Below, piece by piece: positions 12,758-25,000 of a stretch of DNA of 64,000 nucleotides. Position 1 is the first letter of the stretch, and each line of letters begins with the position of its first letter. Source of the stretch: Terebella lapidaria (lineage: Eukaryota > Annelida > Polychaeta > Terebellida > Terebellidae); NCBI GenBank assembly GCA_949152475.1, contig OX424562.1:22816209-22880208 (forward strand). Direction: 5' to 3'. Made by a program: the position numbers and the translations under genes. The notes beneath the pieces are model-generated. The model worked only from the letters and a program-made list of their open reading frames with translations. It was not told the origin of the DNA and ran no database searches.

Positions 12758-13027
12758 CTGCTAAAACCATAAAGGCATTTCTGCCGAAATGCCTTAATAA
12801 ATATAACACAATTTAATATTTGTATTAATTACTATCGTTATCAATGTTATCTTTATAATGTGATTGCTTACCAACCAGGTGGGAATGATAAGACCCAGCT
12901 GTATAATGGCTGGGGACACCACATCCTCAACCCGTACGTCATAGGCTTCCTGCTCGTCTGGCAGATCCTCATCACCATCATCTTCATCGCCTACATCATC
13001 ACCAGAGCGTGCCGGTCACGTATTTGA
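8014..13027 (+). CDS. Membrane-anchored collagen-like protein, gene A (4 exons, 251 aa)
   Basis: Exons are 8014-8053, 8305-8348, 8519-9041 and 12879-13027; all junctions are GT-AG and the phases join exactly. Exon 1 and part of exon 2 encode a hydrophobic signal peptide (starts MTSILSCILVVAA). Exon 3 encodes 50 Gly-X-Y triplets in blocks of 12, 12 and 26, broken by AQES-GP and S-GS, then a Gln-rich linker (PQQQQ). Exon 4 encodes a short extracellular segment and one C-terminal membrane helix (core [18 protein letters not shown]), with a basic tail RACRSRI. The inferred product is a short collagen trimer displayed outside the cell and anchored by its C-terminus, unlike the usual N-terminal (type II) anchoring of membrane collagens. 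I know no named family with this layout. Paralogue B lies downstream in the same orientation. Confidence 0.88.
8202..8235. repeat. Perfect 15-bp hairpin in intron 1 of collagen gene A
   Basis: TAATATCACCAATTA (8202-8216) and its exact complement (8221-8235) flank a CTTA loop. Paralogue B lacks this sequence near its own exon 2, so it is probably a small insertion. Confidence 0.7.
10321..12060. repeat. 147-bp satellite array (about 11.5 monomers)
   Basis: Successive GACGAGTCCGAAAA motifs start at 10378, 10526, 10673, 10820 and 10967, giving a unit of 147-148 bp. Monomers are highly similar. Each contains a TAGACATG/TTTGTCTA inverted motif and the string GGTCAAGGTCAAAGTTCA. A further partial monomer appears at about 12290-12370 after a diverged spacer. 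Confidence 0.95.
12716..12755. repeat. Poly-A tract inside the satellite element
   Basis: This is a near-pure A run preceded by an AAAG/AAAAAG-rich stretch. It corresponds to the poly-T tracts that follow the 5' hairpins of the related copies at about 16200 and 20950, so it is part of the element, not a retroposon tail. Confidence 0.8.
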
Positions 13028-13475
13028 GTGACGTCATCACATCACGTGACTGCCGCGCGGGCCGAAAACGCGGATACGTCATGAGGTTTACCAATATTTT
13101 TGCCAGTTTCTGTGTGCTTATTGGATATGATTCTACATAATATTCTACGTAAATATTATTTACGGAACATTTGCTTTTAACAAAGGACTTCGTTCGATGG
13201 CATGATGATATATATTTATCTACAGGATGCCATCACCATGTATCAAATCTCCAATCTGTTAAACTCTTTGGTTGAACGAAACAGTGTGTGAAGATTTTTG
13301 TGCAGTTTCGACCTACCTGTTGATCAATCAATTGAATCGTCAAATGATTAAGCAGTCTCGTCCACAGGCTAATATGTATATGATTGCATGTTCACATCTA
13401 TAGCCGTGCAACCGTTTTTTTTTCTTGATAAAAAAGTTGTATCTAAAATACATCGATAAAAACTGTCAACGAACG

Positions 13476-13481
13476 AATAAA
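13476..13481 (+). terminator. Polyadenylation signal of collagen gene A
   Basis: AATAAA lies about 450 bases after the stop codon. A candidate; the cleavage site is not visible. Confidence 0.5.
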
Positions 13482-15780
13482 ACATCGGATGTGTATTCTT
13501 GTTTTACTCTTTTTTCCGGGCATAACATGAGTGTTTCGCAGTACAGGACTAACATTGTGACACAAATACCTTGTGATTTTTTAAGATAATCATTGGTCCG
13601 TCTGAAAACTGTATTGACAATTTTCAATGTTGCCAGGAGTAAACGCTGCTATAAGAGGCAGAATACGAAGCTTCCTACATCTTGCGGACCTATGTTCTAT
13701 TATTTCATGAGTTTTCACCTCTCAATGACATAACACTGAGCGCGAGTGTTCAATGTCATAGGAAGTCAAGTTCAAGGCCAGCAAAAGATCAGTCAATATG
13801 ATACCGAGATCTAATTTCAAGACTTACTATTTTCATATACTGCAGAGGGCAACCCTCAATTTCAGGTCTGAAGTCACCTTGAGAGTTAAAGCAGCTGCCT
13901 TCGAAACCAGTCAATATTTTTTGAAAACTACATTTCATATTAAACATGCTAAACTAACTGAATGAAACATACTCAAATCAATTGTAATGAAAATAATCAG
14001 TCTTCAGGGACATTTTACTCATTTGAACAGGCGGTTCTCGCGTAAATACAGGAACTGTATCCATCACACGCAGATGTAAACAAAGCATAGAAGTGCGAGA
14101 TTGACTGACAATTCCACGCACATCATAGTATATCACTGATTATTTTCTCACAACCACACTATAATGACTATATATGCACATACGAACTGTGAAATGTGCT
14201 CGATGTGGACTTTTAAGCGCGATTTGAGCATTTGTTTACATTCGGGTTTGATGGATACACTTCGTTTGTATATTTACAAAACCGGTACGAAATGGGCACT
14301 GAAACGGATGAAAAGACAACTCGGACGGACTGTAATCGTCAAAATCATTGAGCACACCTTTTGTTATTTTGCATCGGATGTGTTTAACCAAAGATTGGTT
14401 TTGAAAAAAAAAATATTGCATACATTCGGAGACAGCAGCTTTAACACTCAAGTCCATCCCAGAACATCTCAGTCAAGTTCAAGATCACCAATGGATCAAA
14501 TATATGTGACTCCCTATATGTCCGTATATTAAACCAAGCTGTATATTTACACGCGATATAACCTCAAAACTCAGTTCGTGTGTTTTATCCATTTTCGGGT
14601 TTACTTCGAACGAAACATAGTGTATAGTCTTCATACTCGTAACACGTTCCTAATGGTCATGAAATTCTGTGAAAAATAAACCAAAGGGCTAAGAAAGGTT
14701 ACCTTAAAAATATACAGTCTTGAGCCAGAACTACTTTTGTTCACCAAAGTTGCCGTTTGGACCTTTCAAGGTCACTGAAGGTCAAACGATATGGCCGCCA
14801 TATGCAGACCGGCGGTTCAAGAACAATGTAACTTATACAAATTACAGGGGAGTCTTATGCATCAATTAGAGAAAAAAGTTACTAAACAGATTTCGAGAAA
14901 TTGTTCACTATTGAAGTGTTCTATGAGTTCACTGCATACAGCTCTCATTGCTCCCAATATTAATGAAAGTCGACGAAAGTCCAGGATTTATTTTTGAAAT
15001 GTTTCAAAACAGATACTTAGTCTAGTGACTTTATTTGGGAAAAAAAATTCTCCGACCTGTCAAAAAATCCACCATACGCAGACCGGCGATTCAAGGGCGA
15101 TGACACTTGTACACATGTACATGACCTTTCGATGACCTTGACGAGTTACAACGATCATTTTTGGGACTTTGGTGATGATTTTCTCGAACTATTATCAGCG
15201 TTGTGACATATATGTTTCGAGTCGCCGCTCCACGTGTGGCTGCCATTTTGAATTTCGGGGACGTGTCAGTAATTTTTTTTGCTGAAATCACATTACATTA
15301 ATTAAGCAAACACAATTTTTTTCATTGGCGAGATATTTCGGAACATGTCACTTGACATGTAACGATCATGATACGCGAGATCGTTTTCTCACGGTTTGAT
15401 GTATAATGGTCCGTCACCTTTTAATTAAGGGGTTCGGTGGTAGACAGCACCTTTTAATAATGTTAATCTGTAGGCAGAGCAAGATCATTGCGTCACGGTG
15501 ATCGTGTATACCTATGGTTGTGTTATCAACATAGAAAAACTACAGTAATATGTGGTGCATCTTTTAGTGACTTTAAGCTTGACTCTATGCTAAAAACTAT
15601 GACAACGCTAAGATGCAGTAAATTGGCCAACTGAGACAATATGATTTGAGGACTACCTGATCGTTCAAATTCAAGGTGCCCGGATAGCGAGTTTTCCGCT
15701 GGGCTTATGTTTTATCATCTGCACGAAACATGCAATCCGTCTCTTAAAATGATAAATAAAAATATCAATCCTACACATTA
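13482..15780. other. Spacer between the collagen genes
   Basis: I found no exon that I can support. The 122-codon frame at 14164-14532 has no domain and overlaps an open frame on the other strand. The stretch contains a reversed, decayed repeat element (14676 to about 15330). Confidence 0.5.
14676..15330 (-). mobile_element. Decayed reversed GGTTACC-type element
   Basis: The reversed 3' end (CAAAGGGCTAAG then AAAGGTTACC, 14680-14703) is followed by segments resembling the bodies of the copies at 2056 and 54188 (GACCTTTCAAGGTCA; ATTTTGAATTT next to GGCTGCCA). No intact 5' hairpin is visible, so the copy is truncated or very old. Confidence 0.55.
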
Positions 15781-15806
15781 CACCAAAGCTACAGTATATG
15801 GCGGCG

Positions 15807-15879
15807 TATAATGGAGCGCTCGCTTCGTCTGTTGTAAGCCAAAAACCAGTCGACCGTGATAGACTTGTCACGAATCTTT
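15807..15879 (+). promoter_or_regulatory. Conserved upstream block of collagen gene B
   Basis: TATAATG, GCTTCGTCTG (15822-15831) and TTGTCACGAATCTTT (15865-15879) match the block before gene A with the same 43-base spacing between the last two motifs. The ATG is 158 bases beyond the last motif. The left half of the gene A palindrome is imperfect here (GTGATAG). Confidence 0.6.
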
Positions 15880-16022
15880 CAGGCTTTGATGGGCAAATAG
15901 CGAATATCGGCTAGTTTAATCAAGTCTTTGCTACTGTCTATCGCTGAGCTGGAATTTTGAACCACAACCCCTTACCGAGGCAGGAACACCCGGGAATACA
16001 CGGTCACGGATCACACGGGATA

Positions 16023-19000
16023 ATGAAGTCCGTTGTATCTTTAGTCCTGGTCCTGGCTGAAGGTATTTTTTGTCATAAGCAATACGCAATACCGGGATGT
16101 CTGTTGTATGCCTATAGCTTTGAGGAATGTAATGGATAGACATCCAGGTCTACGCACTATCATTAGGGCGTTTCGGCACGGAATGTCCTTATGGTTTTGT
16201 CAGAATTTTTTCTTTTTTTCTTTGTTTTCTTTCTTTTTCTTATTTTTTTTTTTTCACTTTTTGGTTTCCGGACGATAACTCAAGAACGCCTTGACGAATC
16301 TTCGAGAAATTTTCACCAGTTATCACATATATTACATAGATGAACCCTATTGTTTTGGAGCCGGCTCCAAGGTCCGGTTAGTCCGTGAGGATGAATTTTG
16401 TGTCAAATGGTTTCCGGATGATAACTCAAAAAGTACTTGTGCTACCATTCTGAAACTTGACATATACGTTGATATAGTGTCTCAGAGGAAACCTATCGAT
16501 TATGGAGTCAATCCCTCAAACGACCTTTGACCCAGGGGCCGAAAACAATTTTGGTGAGTCATCCTTGAGGCTGATTGCATATTTTGGAAACGGTGCATCG
16601 TCGAGCGAAACGGACGTTATTTTCGGACTCGTCACCCTAGACAATCATGTCTAAGGGGTATTATAGATGAACTTTGACCTTGACCCGAAATTTTTTTGCC
16701 GAGTCGGCATTTTTTGTTTCCTTCGATATCTCGGAAATGGTGCGTCGTAGAGCGAAACGGACGTTATTTTCGGACTCGTTACACTAGGCAAACATGTCTT
16801 AGGGGTATCTTGGGTGAACTTGGCGATGGGCCAAATTGTTTTTTGCTGAGTCGACGTATTTCATTTTCGGCCATATCTCGGAAACGGTGCGTCGAAGAGC
16901 AAAACGGACGTTATTTTCGGACTCGTGACACTTGGCAAACATGTCTTAGGGGTAGCATGGATGAACTTTGACCTTGACTTGAAATTTTTTTGCTGAGTCG
17001 GCATTCTTCGTTTTCTTCGATATCTCGGAAATGGTGCGTCGTAGAGCGAAACGGACGTTATTTTCGGACTCGTGACACTAGGCAAACATGTCTTAGGGGT
17101 ATCTTGGGTGAACTTGGCCCTGGGGCAAATTTTTTTTTGCTGAGCCGACGTTCTTCATTTTCGGCCATATCTCGGAGACAGTGCGTCGTAGAGCGAAACC
17201 GACGTTATTTTCGGACTCGTGACACTAGACAAACATGTCTTAGGGGTATGTTGGATGAACTTGGCCTTGGACCAAATTTTTCTTTGCTGAGTCGGCGTTT
17301 CTCATTTTCGGCCATATCTCGGAAGCGGTATGTCATAGAGTGAAACGGACGTTATTTTCGGACTCGTGACACTAGACAAACATGTCTTAGGGGTATCTTC
17401 GGTGAACTTAGCCCTGGGCCAAATTTTTTTTTGCTGAGTCGACGTTTTTTCTCTCGAAAACAGTGCGTCGTAGAGCGAAACGGACGTTATTTTTGGACTC
17501 GTCGACCTAGACAAACATGTCTTAGGGGTATTATGGATGAACTTTGACCTTGACCCGAAATTTTTTCACCAAGTTGGCATTTTTCATTTTCATCGATATC
17601 TCGGAAACGGTGCGTCGAAGAGCGAAACGTACGTCATTTTTGGACTCGTCGACCTAGACAAACATGTCTTGAGGGTTTTATGGATGAACTTTGACCTTGA
17701 CGCGAAATTTTTGTGCTGAGTAGGCATTTTTCGTTTTCGTCGATATCTCAGAAACGGTGCGTCGTACAGCGAAACGAACGTTATTTGCGGACTCGTGGCA
17801 CTAGACAAACATGTCTGAGGAGTATTATAGATGAACTTTGACCTTGACCCGAAATTTTTTTGCCGAAGCGGCATTTTTCGTTTTCGTCGATATCTTGGAA
17901 ACGGTGCGTCGTAGAGCGAAACGGACGTTATTTTCGGACTCGTGACACTAGGCAAACGTGTCTTAAGGGTATGTTGGGTCAACTTGATCCTGTGCCAAAT
18001 TTTTTTTTGCTTTCTTGACATTTTTCATTTCTGGCCATATCTCGGAAACGATGCATCGTTGAATGAAGTGAATGTGGTACTAGACAAACATGTCTTAGGG
18101 GTATGTTGGGTCAATTTTTTTTTGCTGAGTCAGCGTTTTTTTTATTTTCGGCCATATCTCGGAAACGGTGCATCGTAGAGCGAAACGGACGTTATTTTAG
18201 GACTCGTGACACTAGGCAATTATGTCTTAAGTGTATTTTGGGTCAACTTGATCCTGTGCCAAATTTTTTTTTGCTTTCTTGACATTTTTCATTTCTGGCC
18301 ATATCTCGGAAACGATGCATCGTTGAATGAAGTGAATGTGGTACTAGACAAACATGTAGTAGTAGTAGTAGTAATTTTATTTTGACACACAATAATCATA
18401 CAAAAATGAACATTTACGATATAGAGTACATTTTGAGCGCTATTTACAATACTCGATACTGTTATTTAGTCAGCTATGAAATTTCAACATACGATTAATG
18501 GTGAGTCATGGTAAATGCTAAAGCTTTCGCTGTGCACTCCACTCATTAGAGTGAAGTGTAGCAAACACCAAAAATTCCAAGTTATTATGAACATGATTTC
18601 CATATAATTTCATAACTAAATTATTACGATAATATAATTTTCCTATACATATCATCCCTATCCCCATACCGTTCCCTTCCCTTAACCCATACTGCTATTT
18701 TCTTTTAATAATATTCTCAAAATGGCGTATGTACGTCTGGCACCAGAACAAGAACGAGGAATACTAGTACATTCAATTACTATATAGTGTGAATAAATAT
18801 TGTTTCAATTTTCTTTTAAAAACTTGTTTTGAGCGACTTTCTTTAATATCGGTTGGTAACTGTTGCCATGAATCGGGACCCTTCACAAAAAAACTTTTAC
18901 CGTATACATTGGTTTTGAAAGCAAGATGATGGGGATTAATTGATTGCCTTGTGTTATATGCATGAATTTCACTATTGCGGTCGTACATCGACTGGAGAGG

Positions 19001-22000
19001 GGGTGGAAGCAATTCCCTACTATATGCATACATAAACTGTAACAAATGATATGTAAATAGATCATATATCCTCAAAATTTTACTCTGCAGAAACAAAGGT
19101 AGTGTATGATCATTGTATCTAGCTTTATGAATGGCCCGGAGTGATTTTTTCTGTAATATATTGAGTTGATCGAAGTATCGTTTTGCAGCGGTACCCCATA
19201 ATAATATCCCATACGTAAGATGAGGGTGGACCATGCAGTAATATATTGTGGTAAGTAAATTAACTGAAAACGATCGCTTTAATGAATTCAATATATATAG
19301 CCCCGTCGTTATCTTTTTCCTGCACATGCTGATATGAGGGCCCCATTCAAGATGTTTATCGACAATTATACCCAAAAATTTAGTTTCATTCACCGTGGAA
19401 ATTACATCATTATTTAGGACTAATTGAAAGTTATATTGGCCGATATCGTGCCCTTTTCTGGAAAAAAAAATGCTGTAAGTTTTACTCGTGTTTAATGATA
19501 GCTTGTTAGCTCTAAACCAGTCATTTAATGTTTGCAATTCGGTATTCATAGATAAGTACAATTGTTGAATATCCTTCGCATGGCTAAATATTGTGGTGTC
19601 ATCTGCAAATAGTATAGACTGTGAACTGTTTAAGTTTTGGGGCAGGTCATTAGAGTATAGTATAAATAATAAAGACCCAAGTACTGAGCCTTGTGGGACC
19701 CCGCATTTCATTATGTGTGTGTTTGATTTACGATTATTTATTTGAACATACTGAAGCCTATCTTCTAAATAACTCTTGAACCACTCCAAGGCCACACCCC
19801 GTATACCATAATGTGCTAATTTCGCTAACAATATTTTGTGGTCAATAGTGTCAAAGGCCTTGGAGAGGTCCAAAAATACTGATAATACATATTCGTTGTT
19901 TTCAAATGCATTCAATATATTGTAATTTAATTCTGTTACTGCATTAATAGTGCTGTGGTTGGGACGAAACCCATACTGACTATTATATAATATTTTACTA
20001 CTAGACAAAAAATTGTACAACCTTTTATGCATTACTTTTTCAAGTAGTTTAGAAATACATGGTAGTAATGAAACTGGTCGATAATTTGAGAACAACTTTT
20101 TATCTTTGGATTTGTATAAAGGTATAATTTTAGCTAATTTCATTTTGGATGGAACTTTACCAGTTTCTAAGGACTTATTGATAATAACTGTTAATGGTTT
20201 GATTATGGAGTTTTTGATTTGTTTTAACAAAATCGAGGTTATACCGTCAAACCCAGAGCTTCGTTTATTTTTTAGTACAGTTATTAAATCTGATATTTCT
20301 TCTTCTGTTACGGGATATAAGTACATTGATTTATTGTTTGGATTATTCGACATATATTCAGTGAACGAGTTTTTACTTTTTGGTATTTGGTCACCCAATA
20401 ATTTTCCTACATCAGTAAAATATTTGCAAAACTCGTTAGAAATTGTTTCGGCGTCGGATACATCACATCCGTCAATATTGAATACATTAGATATTCCGTT
20501 ACCAGTTTGTTTACGCCCCAGTAATTGATTCATAATGTCCCATGTTTTTCTCATGTCTCCTTTGTACTCATTTAATAAATCATTGTAGTAGGACTCTTTT
20601 AGTTGTTTTTTTAATTTATTATACATATTCCTCTGATTCAAGAATTTTTCATGGTCCTTGTTACACCTTGTTTTCAAATACTTTTTAAAAAGTTTGTCTC
20701 GTTTTCTCATGACTGTTATCAGTTCAGGTGTAACCCATTTTTCACGAATAATGTATTTAGTGGGAATTTTTATTTCTTTTTCTGGGGCAAACATATCTAC
20801 TGACTCCATCAGCATGTGCATGTCTTAGGGGTATGTTGGGTGAAATTGTGCCTGGACCAAATTTTTTTTTCTGCTGAATCGGCATTTTTCATTTTCGGTC
20901 ATATCTCGTTTATTAGGGCATTTCGGCCCGAAATGCCCTTATGGTTTTGTCTGGTTTTTTTTTTTTTCTTCTTTTTTTTTACTTTCCGCCGTTTTGGTTT
21001 CCGATCAATAACTCGGGAATGCCTGAACGGATCTTGTCCAAATTTACACCACTGGTCAGAAATATTACATGGAAGACCCCTATTGTTTTGGAGGCGGCTC
21101 CGGGGTCCGTGAGGTCCGTGAGGATGAAATCAAGGTTGATTTTGAGACTTGGTTTCCGATCGATAACTCAAAAAGTATTCATGCAATGGCAAGTATTCTC
21201 TGCATGGGAGTTCATATACCACCAAGGAAGAACCCTATTGATTTTGGGATCACTCCGTCGAACGACCTTTGACCTAGAGCTCGGAAGAATTTTTGCTGAT
21301 TCATCCTTGAGGCTTTCATGCATATCTCGGAAACGGTGCGTCGTAGAGCGAAACGGAGCTCAATTTCGGCCTCCTGGCACTAGACAAACTAGTCTAGGGG
21401 GTATCTTGGGTCGAAACGACCCCTGGTGTCGATTTTTTTTTTCGCCGACTCGGCACTTCCTGTTTGGCCGTATCTCGGAAACGGTATGTCGTAGAGCGAA
21501 ACGGAGCTCAATTTCGTCCTTCTGGCACTAGACAAACTTGTCTAGTGTGTATCTTCGGTCGAGACGTCCCCTGATTCCGAATATTTTTTTCGCCGACTCG
21601 GCACTTCCTGTTTGGCCGTATCTCGGAAACGGTGCGTCGTAGAGCGAAACGGAGCTCAATTTCGGCCTCCTGGCACTAGACAAACTAGTCTAGTGTGTAT
21701 CTTGGGTGGAAACGACCCCTGGTGTCAAATTTTTTTTCGCCGACTCGGCACTTCCTGTTTGGCCGTATCTCGGAAACGGTACGTCGTAGAGCGAAACGGA
21801 GCTCAATTTCGGCCTCCTGGCACTAGACAAACTAGTCTAGTGGGTATCTTGGGTCGAAACGACCCCTGGTGTCGATTTTTTTTTTTCGCCGGCTCGGCAC
21901 TTCCTGTTTGGCCTTATCTCGGAAACGGTGTGTCGTAGAGCGAAACGGAGCTCAATTTCGGCCTGCTGGCACTAGACAAACTAGTCTAGTGTGTATCTTG

Positions 22001-25000
22001 GGTCGAGACGACTCCTGGTGTCGAATTTTTTTTTCGCAGACTCAGCACTTCCTGTTTGGCCGTATCTCGGAAACGGTGCGTCGTAGAGAGAAACGGAGCT
22101 CAATTTCGGCCTCCTGGCACTAGACAAACTAGTCTAGTGTGTATCTTGGGTCGAGACGACCCCTGGTGTCTAATTTTTTTTTGCTGACTCGGCACTCCCT
22201 GTTTGGCGGTATCTCGGAAACGGTGCGTCGTAGAGCGAAACGGAGCTCAATTTCGGCCTCCTGGCATTAGACGAACTAGTCTAGGGGTATCTTGGGTCGA
22301 AACGACCCCTGGTGTTGATTTTTATTTTTTGCCGACTTGGCACTTCCTGTTTGGCCGTATCTCGGAAACGGTGCGTCGTAGAGCGAAACGGAGCTCAATT
22401 TCGGCCTCCTGGCACTAGATAAACTAGTCTAGTGTGTATCTTGGGTTGAGACGACCCCTGGTGTCGAATTTTTTTTCGCCGACTCGGCACTTCCTGTTTG
22501 GCCGTATCTCGGAAACGATGCGTCGTAGAGCGAAACGGAGTTCAATTTCGGCCTCCTGGCACTAGACAAACTAGTCTAGTGGGTATCTTTGGGTCGAGAT
22601 GACCCCTGGTGTCGATTTTTTTTTCGCCGACTCGGCACTTCCTGTTTGGCCTTATCTCGAAAACGGTGCGTCGTAGAGCGAAACGGAGCTCAATTCCGGC
22701 CTTATGGCACTAGACAAACTAGTCTAGTGGGTATTTTCGGTCGAGATGACCCCTAGTGTCGATTTTATTTTCGCCGACTCCGCACTTCCTGTTTGGCGTA
22801 TCTCGGAAATGGTGTGTCGTAGAGCAAAACGGAGCTCAATTCCGGCCTCCTGGCACTAGACTAACTAGTCTAGAGGGTATCTTGCGTCGAGACGACTTCT
22901 GGTGTCGAATTTTTTTTTGCTGACTCAGCACTTCCTGTTTGCCATATCTCAGAAACGGTCCGTCGTAGAGCGAAACGCAAAGATGCCTAAGGACGGGGTA
23001 TGTCACTTAAACTTTGACCACGGACAGATTCAGAGTCATTATGGTTCTAGACGCGGTCTCTTAGGTATATGTTAGGTAGGAATAGAACTCACACGAAATG
23101 CCCCAAGGCATCTTCAGGCCTTGACGTCTAGTTTTCATTTATATCTCAGAAACCGTCGTCTTGGATTGAAATGGATGTATCTAAATAATCATTTTGGTTG
23201 CAGAGTTGTCAGTAATTAACAGTTCACCTGTCATTGTGTTGTGTATCGAAATGCCCCAAGGCCTCTAGGCCTTTACGTCTAGTTATTTTTATTAGATATA
23301 CGCTCGTATAGATAGATGATAGATTCATGCTTCTAAAGCTTGAACAAATAAGCCACCGTAACAATGTTACTTTTCATACTTCCAGTATGCATGCAATGCA
23401 GAGCCCAAGTGTTTCGGATGGGACCAACGGTAATGTTTTGCAAAGAATATACATATGTAGAATTGACTGTTGATAGTAGCCAATGTATGGCTATCGAATA
23501 CTTCTGATGTTCTCTACGTTAGGCCTATATTCACTCGTAGATTATGGTAATCCTTATGTGTAATGAATGATCTTCCAGGGAGCGACCGGAATGACTGGAA
23601 GACAAGGACAGACGGGTGCCACTGGAGCCACAGGTTACCACGGCCCGTCTGGACCTAGAGGACCTGCCGGTCTTCCTGGCATACCAGCTATTGCCTCGGG
23701 TCCTGGCCCTGTCGGCTTGCAGGGTCCATCCGGTCGGCCTGGTCCTCCAGGACCGTCTGGTCCAGCCGGTTTACGGGGCGCACCAGGCCCCCGTGGTGCC
23801 CCAGGGGTTTCTTCTGGGAGTGGTCCACAGGGAGTCACTGGCGTGCAGGGCTCTGCAGGGCATCAAGGCTTCAGGGGACCAGTTGGTCCCGCTGGAGAGA
23901 GAGGATATCCCGGGTCTCGGGGAGCTCCGGGTGCACCAGGGCGTATGGGAGCAACTGGGGGTACGGGACCGGCCGGTTACATGGGACCATCAGGCCGAGA
24001 TGGCCCCAGGGGAGACAGAGGTCCGCCAGGACTCGCTGGGCCACCTGGCATCGTCCTCATGGATCGGATTGTCCAGCCGCAGCAGCAACAGAGCGCCGGT
24101 GGTGTATATAGTTTGTTTGATAGTTTCGCCGCTGGTGAATATAGTTTGTTTGATATTTTCACAGTTCGACAGACCAGATAAGTATCAGCGCACGAAAAAA
24201 ACGAAAACATGAACGATTCACATGTTAAGTTCAAGGCCGTATTCGACGATACCAGTGTAGTATCGAGGTCGCATTATAAGAACGCCAATGAAAGAATGTG
24301 AATATGCTGCTAGAGCTGTGCAAAATTCATATCCCTTGATTATAGGTCAATGATGCTTTGATTACGCTCATGTCTGTAGCCCCCCCCCCCCCCCCCCCCC
24401 TGTTTGCGCTACGAGTTACAATTTTCCATGAATTGTTTTGTAATATCGCAAGAACGCAAGAACATATCGCAAGAACGATAACTAACGTTCGTCCACATCC
24501 AAATTTGACAAGTTAACCGAAAAAATCTATGATCATCGAAATGCCGACCTTGACATTAAACTTGAATTTGGATGACTTTCAGAGGTCAAATACGTTTTTC
24601 AGCCCAGATCACTTGCGAAAACATATGCACTGCCTGAGCCGTTGCAGATAGAGCCCCCATCAAAATTAATACTCACATCAAAATATGAATAACTTTATTC
24701 ACTAAAGGCCTCGGGCCCATGTGCATGTACAGAAGAGTGCAACAGCAACAGCAAGGCAAATTGATACATGTACATGTAATTATATCAAATAATCAAATCA
24801 TGTAATTAGTATCATATGACCTTCAAAAAGACGCTCTCGAATTAGGCGGAGAGGAAACACTGACTTTTGAGCGGATTTCATATAATATCCGGACAGTGAA
24901 ACAGAGAACATCTGATGCATGGCAGACATTTTTCATATTCAATATTATTAGATCCCATGACGAGGGAGCTCTATTAGGGTGGCGTCATAATGTCATGACC

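Larger units (their letters stand above)
10226..12796 (-). mobile_element. Helentron-like satellite element in intron 3 of collagen gene A
   Basis: Read on the minus strand, the element begins with a hairpin (12772-12795, arms AAGGCATTT and complement) followed by TTATGGTTTTAG. It then has an A/T homopolymer tract, about 600 bp of unique body, about eleven 147-bp satellite monomers, an inverted GGCATTTCGG repeat (about 10257) and a small hairpin (CAAGGC 10235-10240 with GCCTTG 10249-10254). It ends ACGTCTAG just inside 10226. It has no protein. Copies of the same family lie in intron 1 of collagen gene B. The ends fit the pattern described for Helitron2/Helentron elements (terminal plus subterminal inverted repeats and a 3' hairpin). 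Confidence 0.7.
16166..23283 (+). mobile_element. Outer Helentron-like satellite element in intron 1 of collagen gene B
   Basis: The 5' hairpin is at 16166-16188 (GGGCGTTTC arm, pairing partly by G-T wobble), followed by TTATGGTTTTGTC, a T-rich tract and a body that is the reverse complement of 12240-12700. The satellite runs from about 16560. The 3' end is an inverted CGAAATGCCC (23247-23256), a CAAGGC/GCCTTT hairpin, then ACGTCTAG at about 23280. It is interrupted by a LINE (18358-20818) and by an inner copy of its own family (20916-23133). Confidence 0.7.

Noticed and set aside
12472-12816. Open frame encoding a lysine-rich run
   Set aside because: The lysines come from the poly-A tract of the satellite element, and the rest is element body.
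14164-14532. 122-codon open frame between the collagen genes
   Set aside because: It overlaps an equally open frame on the other strand and has no recognisable domain.
21290-22420. Several + strand open frames with a recurring [20 protein letters not shown] peptide
   Set aside because: The peptide is the translation of the 148-bp satellite in a stop-free frame. It has no domain, and the frames move with indels in the array.
24380-24400. Poly-C run as a biological signal
   Set aside because: Most likely a simple homopolymer, and its length may be uncertain from sequencing.
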